Source: Geoalkalibacter_A sp034189505 (GTDB taxonomy: Bacteria; Desulfobacterota; Desulfuromonadia; Desulfuromonadales; Geoalkalibacteraceae). Taken from it: a stretch of DNA of 64,000 nucleotides. The notes beneath the pieces are model-generated. The model was given only the letters and a program-made list of their open reading frames with translations, made no database searches and was not told the DNA's origin. The DNA is taken from positions 4,757 to 68,756 of the forward strand of contig JAXHUR010000004.1 of NCBI GenBank assembly GCA_034189505.1, written 5' to 3'. The position numbers were made by a program, and so were the translations under genes. This document shows, one piece after another, positions 1 through 7,777 of the stretch; positions within the stretch are counted from its first letter, which is position 1, and the number at the start of each line of letters is the position of its first letter.

Positions 1-1059
1 GAGCGCATAAGCCAGGGTGATTTGAGCCAACCTGTCGAACTGCGTCGCAATAACTTCCCGGACGAGACGGCCGATGTGGCCGGTTCGCTCTCGAAGCTCA
101 GCGACAGCCTGCGCCGGGTGGTCGGCAGCATTCGTTCTTCGGCGGTGATGGTCTCCGATTCGGCGCAGGGGCTTTCGGCGTCCTCCCAGCAGATGAGCGC
201 GACCGCTCACCAGGTGGCCGGCGCCACGGAGCAGATCAGCCGCGGCGCGGAGAACCAGGCCGAGATGGTGGAGAAAGCCACCCAGGTCATTCGCGATATG
301 GCCCTGGCCATCGATCAGGTTGCCGCCTCTGCCCAGAAGGTGGCGGCCTCGGCCAACGACACCTCTCTGACCGCGCAGCATGGCGGCGAGATGAGCCGCA
401 GCGCCCTCGACAATATGCAGCAGGTGCTGGCCGAAGTGGCCGGCAACGGCGATCAGATCCTCAATTTCAGTTCCATGGTCAACCAGATCGGCCAGATTAC
501 CGAAGTGATTACCGGAATCTCGGAGAAGACCAACCTGCTGGCTCTCAATGCAACCATTGAGGCGGCACGGGCCGGGGAGTACGGGCGAGGCTTCGCGGTG
601 GTGGCCGAGGAGGTCAGCAAGCTGGCCGACAGCAGCGCGGCCTCCGCCCAGGAGATCACCCGGCTGATTGAAACCATCCGTGAAGAGAGCACCCGGGTGC
701 AATCCTCCATGAAGCAGAGCATCGAGCGCATCGATGCCGGCCAGAAGGCGATCACCATTACCGATAAAGCCTTTGCCGAAATAATCGAGACCGCGGTGGA
801 TACGCAGACCAAGGCCGCCGGCATCGCGGAGCTTTCGGGGCGCCAGACGGAAGGGTCCCGGCACATGGTCAGGATCATTGAAGAGATCGCCAAGGTGGCT
901 GAAGACAACGCCGCATCGACCGAGCAGGTCTCCGCAGCGACCCAGGAGCAATCCGCTTCGATGGAAGAGATGGCGCACAGCGCCCAGGATCTGTCCGCGC
1001 TCTCGGAAGATCTGCTCAGCCTGGTGAGCCGTTTCCACCTGGGCGACGAGAAGGAATGA
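1..1059 (+). CDS. Methyl-accepting chemotaxis protein, 5' end outside window
   Basis: The reading frame is open from the first base, so the gene starts upstream. About 352 residues are visible: the tail of a probable HAMP linker, then a full cytoplasmic signalling hairpin. The hairpin tip is canonical (EKTNLLALNATIEAARAGE, about residues 176-194), followed by GRGFAVVAEEVSKLAD. Gln/Glu-rich stretches on both sides are candidate methylation sites. Such proteins sense a signal through an N-terminal domain, not visible here, and control CheA through CheW. The stop codon is one base before cheW, so it heads the chemotaxis operon as far as can be seen. A downstream TTG at 22 is not a convincing start because conserved sequence continues upstream of it. 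Confidence 0.95.
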   Translation, partial: ERISQGDLSQPVELRRNNFPDETADVAGSLSKLSDSLRRVVGSIRSSAVMVSDSAQGLSASSQQMSATAHQVAGATEQISRGAENQAEMVEKATQVIRDMALAIDQVAASAQKVAASANDTSLTAQHGGEMSRSALDNMQQVLAEVAGNGDQILNFSSMVNQIGQITEVITGISEKTNLLALNATIEAARAGEYGRGFAVVAEEVSKLADSSAASAQEITRLIETIREESTRVQSSMKQSIERIDAGQKAITITDKAFAEIIETAVDTQTKAAGIAELSGRQTEGSRHMVRIIEEIAKVAEDNAASTEQVSAATQEQSASMEEMAHSAQDLSALSEDLLSLVSRFHLGDEKE

Positions 1060-1060
1060 C

Positions 1061-1498
1061 ATGCAGGCTTCGCCGCAGCAGATTCTGATTTTCGGCCTGG
1101 GTGAAGAATGGTACGGCCTTGAAACCGATGAGATTCAGGAACTGGTTGCCGCGCCGCGTTTTCATCCGGTACCCTGTGCGCCCTGCTGCCTGTCTCACGC
1201 CATTAATTTTCACGGCCGGGTGGTGGCGGTGCTCGACCTGCCTGCCTGGCTCGGTTTTGAACGGGGAAAACGAGACCCCCGTGTGATCGTTTTGTCCGCC
1301 CCGGGCGCCGGCCTGGCCCTGGCTGTCGACCAGGTGCGACGCATTGTGCCCCTTGAGGATGACGCGGTAATGCCGTGCGAATCGGAAGAGGATGCGCAGG
1401 CCTTCATTCGTGGAGTGTTCGATCATCAGGGGCGCATGATCAATCTGCTGGATACGGATCGCCTGCTGGCGAGCCTCAGACAAGACGCCAATCTTTGA
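1061..1498 (+). CDS. cheW: Chemotaxis coupling protein CheW
   Basis: A 145-residue single CheW domain covers the whole protein. CheW is the cytoplasmic adaptor that links chemoreceptors to the CheA kinase. The sequence has the expected beta-rich pattern: the N-terminal ILIFGLGEEWYGLETDEIQEL strand pair, then an INFHGRVVAVLDL core in which the usual NLRG-type turn appears as NFHG. The start lies one base after the MCP stop and the gene is followed 16 bases later by cheY, so it is co-transcribed. The Cys-Cys pair near residue 43 is unusual but has no known meaning here. Confidence 0.9.
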   Translation: MQASPQQILIFGLGEEWYGLETDEIQELVAAPRFHPVPCAPCCLSHAINFHGRVVAVLDLPAWLGFERGKRDPRVIVLSAPGAGLALAVDQVRRIVPLEDDAVMPCESEEDAQAFIRGVFDHQGRMINLLDTDRLLASLRQDANL

Positions 1499-1514
1499 GG
1501 AGGAACACCGGCCC

Positions 1515-1877
1515 ATGAATGTTCTGATAGTTGACGACGCACTGTTCATGCGCAATTTGCTCCGGGGTATTTTCGAAAGAGCGGGCTTTACCGTGGCCGG
1601 GGAAGCCGGCGACGGCGCCGAGGCGGTGGAAAAGTACCGGGCCCTGGACCCAGAGCTGGTCATGATGGATATTGTCATGCCGGAGAAAAGCGGTATCGAG
1701 GCTCTTAAAGAGATTGTTGCCGAGGATCCTGCCGCCTGCGTGGTGATGTGCAGTGCGCTCGGACAGGAGAAGCTGGTGATGGAGGCGGTGCAGAGCGGCG
1801 CACGGGATTTTATCGTCAAGCCCTTCAAGGATGACGTGGTGCTTGAAACCGTTAAACGGGTGACTGGCGCCGCTTGA
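1515..1877 (+). CDS. cheY: Single-domain response regulator CheY
   Basis: A 120-residue receiver domain with no output domain. The acidic pocket is Asp7/Asp8, the phospho-acceptor is Asp52 in LVMMDIVMPEKSG, the conserved hydroxyl residue is Ser80 and the conserved Lys is Lys102 in VKPF. It is expected to accept phosphate from CheA and act on the flagellar switch or another target. A GGAGG-like ribosome site (gaggaggaac) precedes the ATG. It sits between cheW and cheA. CheC, encoded two genes downstream, is the probable phosphatase for it. Confidence 0.92.
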   Translation: MNVLIVDDALFMRNLLRGIFERAGFTVAGEAGDGAEAVEKYRALDPELVMMDIVMPEKSGIEALKEIVAEDPAACVVMCSALGQEKLVMEAVQSGARDFIVKPFKDDVVLETVKRVTGAA

Positions 1878-1899
1878 GGGCGGATGCGGGAGACGCGGC

Positions 1900-3873
1900 A
1901 TGGACATGTCCAAATATCGCGCTCTGTTCTTCTCCGAGGCACGGGAGCACCTCGCCGGCATGGGGCGGCTGCTGGTGGCCCTGGAACATGACAGCCGGGA
2001 CGTGCAGACGGTTGAAGCCCTTTTTCGCGAGGCACACTCCATCAAGGGGATGGCGGCTTCCATGGGGTACGACCGAACCGCCGAGCTGGCGCACGGCCTG
2101 GAAGATATGCTTGATCGCTGTCGCGCCGGGGGAGAGGTGCCGCCGGCACGAGTCGACCGGTTGCTGCAGGGGGTCGATCTGCTGGAATCGCTGATTAACG
2201 ACCTGGATGCCGACCAGCCTGAACGGGAAATCTCTGATTTCCTTGGGGAGTTGAAGGCTGCCGAACCGGCAGGCGGAAAAGCGGATGAAAAAATAACTGC
2301 TCGGGAAGCGCCGCTGCCGGGACGGATGGAATCTGGCGTCAGCCCCGAACCAGCTCAGCCTGAATCCGGTCGGACAGAGAAAAAGGCGTCGGAGGGCGTC
2401 GAAGATGAACTGAAGCAGGAGCGGAGCCTGAAGAAATGGGATGTGCGGATCGAGCTTGCACCCGGGACCGCCATGCCGGCGGCCCGCCTGCTGTTGCTGC
2501 TCAATCGCATCAAACCTCGCGGCCGTATTCTCGCCTGTTCCCCCGATGAAAAGTCCCTTCAGGATGGCGGAGCGCATTTGCGCCTTGAACTGCGCCTGGA
2601 GAGCGGCGATGACGGTTCTGCCCTGCGCGATCTTTTTAAAGGGCATGCCGAGATCGGTCGCCTTCAGGTAGCCCCTCACAAACCGCCGGTCAGGCGTGCC
2701 TCCTCGCGCCGTGCCGAGCAGGCGCGCACCGTTCGGGTGCGCACCGAACTCCTCGACCATTTTATCAACCTTGCCGGCGAAATGATCACCCAGCGCCACC
2801 GCCTGCACAGCGCCCAGAAGAACCATGACTGGGAGGATCTGCGCGGCGGGATCGACGGCATGGCGCGGCTGGTGACCGACCTGCATCATCACATCCTCAA
2901 AGTGCGCATGATGCCGCTGGAGAGCATCACCGGCCATCTGCCCCGTGTGGTCCGCGATCTGTCGCGCAAAAGCGGTAAGCAGGTCTCTTTCACCCTGAGC
3001 GGCGAAGAGATTGAGCTTGACCGCGCGATTCTCGAAGAGTTGGCCGATCCGCTGGTGCACATGGTGCGCAACGCCGTCGATCACGGCATCGAGCAAAGCG
3101 GCCGCGTCCGCATCGAGGCGCGGCGCGAGAAGGATCTTGTCGTGCTGGAGGTGATGGATGACGGGCGCGGCATCGACCCCGAGGCGGTGCGTAGAAAAGC
3201 GGTGCAGCGCGGTCTGCTCAGCGCTGAACAGGTACGACAGCTGCCGGAATCGGATCTGCTGCTGCTGGTCTGCCGCCCCGGATTTTCCACTGCAGACGAG
3301 GTCACCGATGTTTCAGGCCGCGGGGTCGGTATGGATGTGGTTAAAACGGTGGTGGAGAGCTTCGGCGGGACAGTGGAGCTTTTTTCCCGCCCCGGAAAGG
3401 GAACCCGGATCCAGCTCAAGCTGCCCCTGTCGGTGGCGATCATCCAGCTGCTGCTGGTGCGCTGTGGGACACAGCTTGTCGGGTTGCCCATTACCTGCGT
3501 GCAGCAGTTGCTGACCCTGACCCGCGACCAGATTCAGTCCAGCGGCAAGCGGCTGGCGGTGCGCTACGATGACGCAATCGTGCCGCTTTTATCCCTGCGT
3601 AAAATGCTGCAGATTGAAACCACTCCCCTGAGCGGTTCCATCCCTGTGGTGGTGACTGAAATGCGCGGGCGCCGCATCGGCCTGGTGGTCGACGCCCTGG
3701 CCGGCCAGCGCGAAGCCTTTGTCAAGACTCTGGAGTTTCCCCTCAACCAGATTGCAGGCGTCACCGGCGCCAGCATCCTCGGTGACGGCCGGATTCTGTT
3801 TGTCATCGATCCGCGCCAGATGCTCCAAAACCGGGCGATGGCCCCACCTCAGCGTGCAGGAGCTTGCGTATGA
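1900..3873 (+). CDS. cheA: Chemotaxis histidine kinase CheA
   Basis: This 657-residue protein has the classical CheA layout. An N-terminal HPt domain (about 1-110) carries the phospho-accepting His46 in AHSIKGMA. A variable linker and P2-like region (about 120-265) follows, then the dimerisation helices (about 275-340), an HATPase_c domain (about 345-505) with N-box HMVRNAVDHGIE, G1 DDGRGID and G2 GRGVGMD, and a C-terminal CheW-like domain (about 510-650). It autophosphorylates under receptor control and passes phosphate to CheY. The stop overlaps the cheC start (ATGA), which supports translational coupling. Confidence 0.96.
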   Translation: MDMSKYRALFFSEAREHLAGMGRLLVALEHDSRDVQTVEALFREAHSIKGMAASMGYDRTAELAHGLEDMLDRCRAGGEVPPARVDRLLQGVDLLESLINDLDADQPEREISDFLGELKAAEPAGGKADEKITAREAPLPGRMESGVSPEPAQPESGRTEKKASEGVEDELKQERSLKKWDVRIELAPGTAMPAARLLLLLNRIKPRGRILACSPDEKSLQDGGAHLRLELRLESGDDGSALRDLFKGHAEIGRLQVAPHKPPVRRASSRRAEQARTVRVRTELLDHFINLAGEMITQRHRLHSAQKNHDWEDLRGGIDGMARLVTDLHHHILKVRMMPLESITGHLPRVVRDLSRKSGKQVSFTLSGEEIELDRAILEELADPLVHMVRNAVDHGIEQSGRVRIEARREKDLVVLEVMDDGRGIDPEAVRRKAVQRGLLSAEQVRQLPESDLLLLVCRPGFSTADEVTDVSGRGVGMDVVKTVVESFGGTVELFSRPGKGTRIQLKLPLSVAIIQLLLVRCGTQLVGLPITCVQQLLTLTRDQIQSSGKRLAVRYDDAIVPLLSLRKMLQIETTPLSGSIPVVVTEMRGRRIGLVVDALAGQREAFVKTLEFPLNQIAGVTGASILGDGRILFVIDPRQMLQNRAMAPPQRAGACV

Positions 3874-4490
3874 GGTTCGAACAGCTCAATGCGAGACAGA
3901 CCGACGCCCTCAAGGAGATCAGCAATATCGGCATGGGACATGCCGCCACCGCACTGTCTCAGCTGCTGGGGGAAACGATGATGCTGAAGGTGCCGCGTGT
4001 TACGGTGACGGAATTCTCCGCAGTGCCCGAACTGATCGGCGGCGCGGAAAAGCCGGTGGTGGGGGTCGTTCTGCGCATTCTCGGCGACGCCTGCGGCAGC
4101 CTGCTGCTGATCTTCCCCTGCGACAGTGCTTCGCGCCTGCTGTCGGGGCTTCTGGGGCCGGGCGGCGGCAAAAGTGAATTCAGCGAGATGGATATTTCGA
4201 CTCTGAAAGAGGTGGGCAATATCGTCGCATCGGCCTACCTTTCGGCCCTGGGGCAGATGCTCAACCTGTCGCTGATTCCCTCGGTGCCCGCCATGGCGTG
4301 CGATATGGCGGGTGCCGTGATCGATCAGGTTCTGGTCGAGCTCGGCGGCTCCACCGATGTGGCCCTGATGCTGGAAACGCAGTTCCATGGTGGAGGACGG
4401 AACCGGGATGCCGTGACCGGTCACTGCTTCGTGCTGCCGGACCCCGAGTCGCTGCGAGTCATTCTCCAGGCGATGGAGGAACTTTCATGA
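3870..4490 (+). CDS. cheC: CheC-type CheY-P phosphatase
   Basis: A 206-residue protein of the CheC/CheX/FliY phosphatase family. Both catalytic half-motifs (E-x2-N followed by a Pro about 22 residues on) are visible: LKEISNIGMGHA near residue 16 and LKEVGNIVASAY near residue 115. Two intact sites mark a true CheC rather than CheX. It dephosphorylates CheY-P and usually works with CheD. I chose the ATG at 3870, which overlaps the cheA stop, because an AGGAG lies about 9 bases upstream. An in-frame TTG at 3864 is the alternative. Its stop overlaps the cheD start. Confidence 0.92.
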   Translation: MRFEQLNARQTDALKEISNIGMGHAATALSQLLGETMMLKVPRVTVTEFSAVPELIGGAEKPVVGVVLRILGDACGSLLLIFPCDSASRLLSGLLGPGGGKSEFSEMDISTLKEVGNIVASAYLSALGQMLNLSLIPSVPAMACDMAGAVIDQVLVELGGSTDVALMLETQFHGGGRNRDAVTGHCFVLPDPESLRVILQAMEELS

Positions 4491-4978
4491 ACCAGCGGCT
4501 GCGGATCGGCATCGCCGAAATGCACTGCGCACGGGCTCCGGGGCTGCTTGTGACCCATGGCCTCGGCTCCTGCCTCGGCATCACCCTCTACGATGGGACG
4601 GCCAAGATTGGCGCCATGGCCCACACCCTGCTGCCTGAGCCGCGCCCCGGAGAGGAACCGACCCGACCCGCCAAATTCGTCGTAACCGCCGTGGAGCAGA
4701 TGCTGGTTGAGCTGGCCGGCATGGGGGCTGTGCGTGAGCGACTGGTGGCCAAGCTGGTGGGAGGCGCCAACATGTTCGTCGCGCTGCAGCCCCCCTCGCG
4801 CGAGCTGATCGGCGAGCGCAACGCATGTACCGCCCGTGAAACCCTGGCCGCCCTGAACATCCCCATGGTGGGAGAGGATACCGGCGGTGAACATGGACGC
4901 AGCGCCGAGTTCGATCTGAGTACCGGGGCCGTTTGCGTCCGCACCTTGCGTGCCCGCGACAGCCTCGCGGTTTTGTGA
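4487..4978 (+). CDS. cheD: Chemoreceptor glutamine deamidase CheD
   Basis: A 163-residue CheD. The catalytic Cys is in HGLGSCLGITLYD (about residue 30) and the catalytic His in GAMAHTLLP (about residue 47). CheD deamidates receptor glutamines and forms a complex with CheC, encoded immediately upstream. The ATG at 4487 overlaps the cheC stop and has GGAGGA upstream, so this start is well supported although the frame is open further upstream. It is the last gene of the operon. No cheR or cheB is in the window, so adaptation enzymes must be encoded elsewhere or upstream. Confidence 0.94.
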   Translation: MNQRLRIGIAEMHCARAPGLLVTHGLGSCLGITLYDGTAKIGAMAHTLLPEPRPGEEPTRPAKFVVTAVEQMLVELAGMGAVRERLVAKLVGGANMFVALQPPSRELIGERNACTARETLAALNIPMVGEDTGGEHGRSAEFDLSTGAVCVRTLRARDSLAVL

Positions 4979-5065
4979 AATTTCAAGGATCAATTCAGTG
5001 CGCTGAAATTTCATGCTGAACGAGTGCATTTTAAAAAAGACTCGTTTTTCCATGCCATCCGTTTT

Positions 5066-5108
5066 AAAATCTCCTCCTTAAGTCCAAAAAAGACAAGGAG
5101 GATTTTTT
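5066..5108 (+). terminator. Hairpin overlapping lolA ribosome binding site
   Basis: TCCTCCTT (5072-5079) pairs perfectly with AAGGAGGA (5095-5102), with a 15-base loop. The 3' arm runs into TTTTTT directly before the lolA ATG at 5109. It therefore resembles an intrinsic terminator for the chemotaxis operon, while the 3' arm is also the lolA Shine-Dalgarno sequence. Function is inferred from the sequence only. Confidence 0.6.
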
Positions 5109-5891
5109 ATGTCCAGAATTCTGGCTCTGCTGCTCGCGGCCCTGCTGGTGCCGATATGCGTCTGGGGCGCATCCGGAGAAAGTATTTCTCTCAGCGATGT
5201 GGTGAGCGCACTGGAAACCCCATTCAAGGGAACCGATCCCGCCGCAGCCATCTACGATTTCGAAGCCGATTTCTTTCAGGAATCGCGCATTGCCTCTCTT
5301 GACCGCGCGCAGCGGGGCCGCGGTTCCGTGTGGTTCAAGTTCAACCGGGCTGCCGGCCGCGAAGGCGGCAATCCGATGTTCCGCTGGGAATACCGGCAAC
5401 CTACGATGCAGGAGATTATCTGCGACGGCGAGACGCTGTGGGTCTATCTGCCGGAGAACAACCAGGTGATTCAATCCGATATCTCCTCGGTCACCGGTCA
5501 GGCGGCGGAGAATCCGGTTACTTTTCTCACCGGGCTGGGCAATCTGTCGCGGGATTTTTCCATTCGCTGGGCGTCGCCCAATCGCGATGCCGAAGGCAAC
5601 TTTGTGCTGGAACTGCAGCCCCGTCGCGTCTCGCAGCTCGTCTCCACTATGCGCATGGTGGTCGACGAGGATGCCGTAAGCGACCAGCGCAACCTCTCCG
5701 GGGCTTCTGGTGTTCGTCATGAGCAGTTGTTCCCGATTCTGTCTACTACGGTTCACGACCCCAACGGCAATTCCACCGTGATCGAGTTCAGCGGAATCCG
5801 GGTCAACCGCGGGCTGAGCGATTCCTTCTTCAACTTCATCCTGCCCGCCGGTGTTGAAGTGGTACGCCCGGAAGAGATGCCCAAATTCTGA
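5109..5891 (+). CDS. lolA: Outer-membrane lipoprotein carrier protein LolA-like
   Basis: A 260-residue protein with a hydrophobic N-terminal signal peptide (cleavage probable after VWG-A, about residue 20). The rest matches the LolA/LolB fold family: a repeated beta pattern with GSVWFKFNR, FRWEYRQP and GETLWVYLPENNQVI, typical of periplasmic carriers that take lipoproteins from LolCDE to the outer membrane. It is longer than E. coli LolA by roughly 55 residues. It follows the chemotaxis operon but has no functional tie to it; a terminator-like hairpin precedes it. YajQ follows 37 bases later. Assignment by pattern recognition; a more distant DUF4292-like carrier role is possible. Confidence 0.82.
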   Translation: MSRILALLLAALLVPICVWGASGESISLSDVVSALETPFKGTDPAAAIYDFEADFFQESRIASLDRAQRGRGSVWFKFNRAAGREGGNPMFRWEYRQPTMQEIICDGETLWVYLPENNQVIQSDISSVTGQAAENPVTFLTGLGNLSRDFSIRWASPNRDAEGNFVLELQPRRVSQLVSTMRMVVDEDAVSDQRNLSGASGVRHEQLFPILSTTVHDPNGNSTVIEFSGIRVNRGLSDSFFNFILPAGVEVVRPEEMPKF

Positions 5892-5928
5892 TCGGATTAT
5901 TCAGACAGGTTTTTTCAGGAGGAGAGAC

Positions 5929-6414
5929 ATGCCGAGTTTCGATATCGTATCCGAGGTCGACCCTCAGGAGATCGACAACGCCGTCAATCAGACCACCAAG
6001 GAAGTGGCGCAGCGCTATGACTTCAAGGGGTCCGACAACGAAATCACCTTCGACAAGGATGCCATCACCATCCTGGCCGCCGACGATTACAAGCTGCAGG
6101 CCATCATAGACATCCTCAAAGGCAAACTGGTGCGCCGCAATGTTTCGCCCAAATGCCTCGACCCCGGCAAGAAGGAGCCCGCCTCCCACGGCGCGGTGCG
6201 CCAGCGACTGGCCATTGTGCAGGGGGTTGACAAGGAGAAGGGCAAGCAGATCGTCAAGCTGATCAAGGACACCAAGCTCAAGGTGCAGGCCCAGATCATG
6301 GAGGATCAGGTGCGGGTCACCGGCAAGAAGATCGACGACCTGCGCGAGGTGATCGACATGCTCAAGGGGCAGGACCTGGGGCTTGAGCTGCAGTTTGTCA
6401 ATATGCGGTCGTAA
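5929..6414 (+). CDS. yajQ: YajQ family nucleotide-binding protein
   Basis: A 161-residue member of the YajQ/UPF0234 family: MPSFDIVSEVD start, KEVAQRYDFKGS, and a C-terminal GLELQFVNMR ending are all hallmarks. The family binds nucleotides, and some members bind cyclic di-GMP. The ATG at 5929 has a strong AGGAGGAGA site 5-8 bases upstream, so the longer open frame from 5851 is not used. It is probably co-transcribed with lolA. The repeat and gap region lies directly downstream. Confidence 0.94.
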   Translation: MPSFDIVSEVDPQEIDNAVNQTTKEVAQRYDFKGSDNEITFDKDAITILAADDYKLQAIIDILKGKLVRRNVSPKCLDPGKKEPASHGAVRQRLAIVQGVDKEKGKQIVKLIKDTKLKVQAQIMEDQVRVTGKKIDDLREVIDMLKGQDLGLELQFVNMRS

Positions 6415-6420
6415 CTATTT

Positions 6421-6680
6421 TCAACGGAGAGGCGCAGAGGAAAAAGAGGCGGAGAGGAACAGAAAAAAGGCTATACGAAGGCTGTTAATTTAAAACACCG
6501 CCGCGAGCCGGGGCCNNNNNNNNNNNNNNNNNNNNNNNNNNNNNNNNNNNNNNNNNNNNNNNNNNNNNNNNNNNNNNNNNNNNNNNNNNNNNNNNNNNNN
6601 NNNNNNNNNNNNNNNCCTTGGTGTTGGTGCTTTAGTCTTCGATTTTCGACTCTGCCTTTCTCTGCGCCTCTGCGTTAATA
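6421..6680. repeat. GCAGAGGCG-type intergenic repeat interrupted by scaffold gap
   Basis: Left of the gap (6421-6465) is a run of GGAGAGGCGCAGAGG-type sequence. Right of it (6647-6680) is the inverted form with CTCTGCGCCTCTGCG. The two halves look like arms of one inverted repeat. A close relative sits at 20448-20483. The stretch 6415-6694 holds no gene that I can see. Confidence 0.7.
6516..6615. other. Scaffold gap (100 N)
   Basis: Exactly 100 unknown bases, so the true length is undefined. It lies inside the inverted-repeat region between yajQ and mqnE. Confidence 1.
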
Positions 6681-6694
6681 AATCAGGAGTCAGG

Positions 6695-7777
6695 ATGACA
6701 AAAAACTTGTACGACAAAATTCGCGACATCATCGAAGGCGGTGGACGTATCAGTGATGAACAGGCGCTGGCGCTGTTCGAGGATGATGACCTGCTGGCGG
6801 TGGGGGAGCTGGCGGCGCTGGCCAACCGGCGCAAAAACGGCGACAGGGTGTATTTCAATGTCAATCGCCACATCAACTACACCAACCTGTGCGTCAACCG
6901 CTGTACCTTCTGCGCCTTCTGCCGGGAAGAGGGGGATGACGACGGCTACACCCTGAGCCTCGATGACATGCTGGCCCGTGCGTCTGCGGCCCGCGCCGCC
7001 GGTGCGACCGAGCTCCACATGGTCGGCGGGCTGCATCCCGAGCTGCCCTACGGCTTCTATCTCGATATGCTCGCCGCCATTCATGCCGCGGAACCGACCC
7101 TGCACATCAAGGCGTTCACGGCGGTGGAGATCGAATATTTTGCCCGCCTGGCGGGCAAGACCCTTGTCGAAGTGGTGGACGATCTCAAGCAGGCCGGGCT
7201 CGGTTCGCTGCCGGGGGGCGGCGCCGAGATTTTCAGGCGGGAGGTGCGTGACCGGATCTGTCCTGAGAAGATTTCAGGGGAGCGCTGGCTGGAGGTGATC
7301 GAGCAGATTCATCAGGCCGGGCTGAAAAGCAACGCCACCATGCTGTTCGGCCACCTGGAGACCGTCGCCGATCGCGTCGACCACATGAGCCGGCTGCGGG
7401 CACTGCAGGATCGCACCGGCGGCTTTCAGGCCTTCATCCCGCTGGCTTTTCAGCCTGATAATACGCGGGTGCCCGGCGCTCGCGGGGTCGGGGGCGTGGA
7501 TGCGCTCAAAACCCTGGCCGTCAGCCGCCTCTACCTCGACAATTTTCAGCACATCAAGGCTTACTGGGTGATGCTCGGTCTCAAGATCGCCCAGGTGGCA
7601 CTGGCCTTCGGCGTCAACGATCTTGACGGCACGGTGGTCGAGGAAAAGATCGGCCATGATGCCGGTGCCGATTCGCCCCAGGCGATGCAGAAGGAGCAGC
7701 TGTGTGCCCTGATCCGCAAGGCGCACCGCGTTCCGGTCGAGCGCGACACCCTCTATCGCGAAATCTCAGCCGCTTAG
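6695..7777 (+). CDS. mqnE: Aminofutalosine synthase MqnE (radical SAM)
   Basis: A 360-residue radical SAM enzyme. The cluster motif is CVNRCTFCAFC (CxxxCxxC, about residues 68-76), preceded by NVNRHINYTNL. Downstream HMVGGLHPELPYGFY, GLGSLPGGGAEIF and SNATMLFGH are typical of the MqnE/MqnC group; the overall fit is to MqnE, which joins SAM and the chorismate-derived precursor to give aminofutalosine in the futalosine route to menaquinone. Menaquinone would serve the cytochrome bd oxidase encoded later in the window. A CAGGAGTCAGG site precedes the ATG. The stop overlaps the convergent U32 gene stop by 4 bases. The only real alternative is a paralogous CofH-like enzyme. Confidence 0.92.
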   Translation: MTKNLYDKIRDIIEGGGRISDEQALALFEDDDLLAVGELAALANRRKNGDRVYFNVNRHINYTNLCVNRCTFCAFCREEGDDDGYTLSLDDMLARASAARAAGATELHMVGGLHPELPYGFYLDMLAAIHAAEPTLHIKAFTAVEIEYFARLAGKTLVEVVDDLKQAGLGSLPGGGAEIFRREVRDRICPEKISGERWLEVIEQIHQAGLKSNATMLFGHLETVADRVDHMSRLRALQDRTGGFQAFIPLAFQPDNTRVPGARGVGGVDALKTLAVSRLYLDNFQHIKAYWVMLGLKIAQVALAFGVNDLDGTVVEEKIGHDAGADSPQAMQKEQLCALIRKAHRVPVERDTLYREISAA

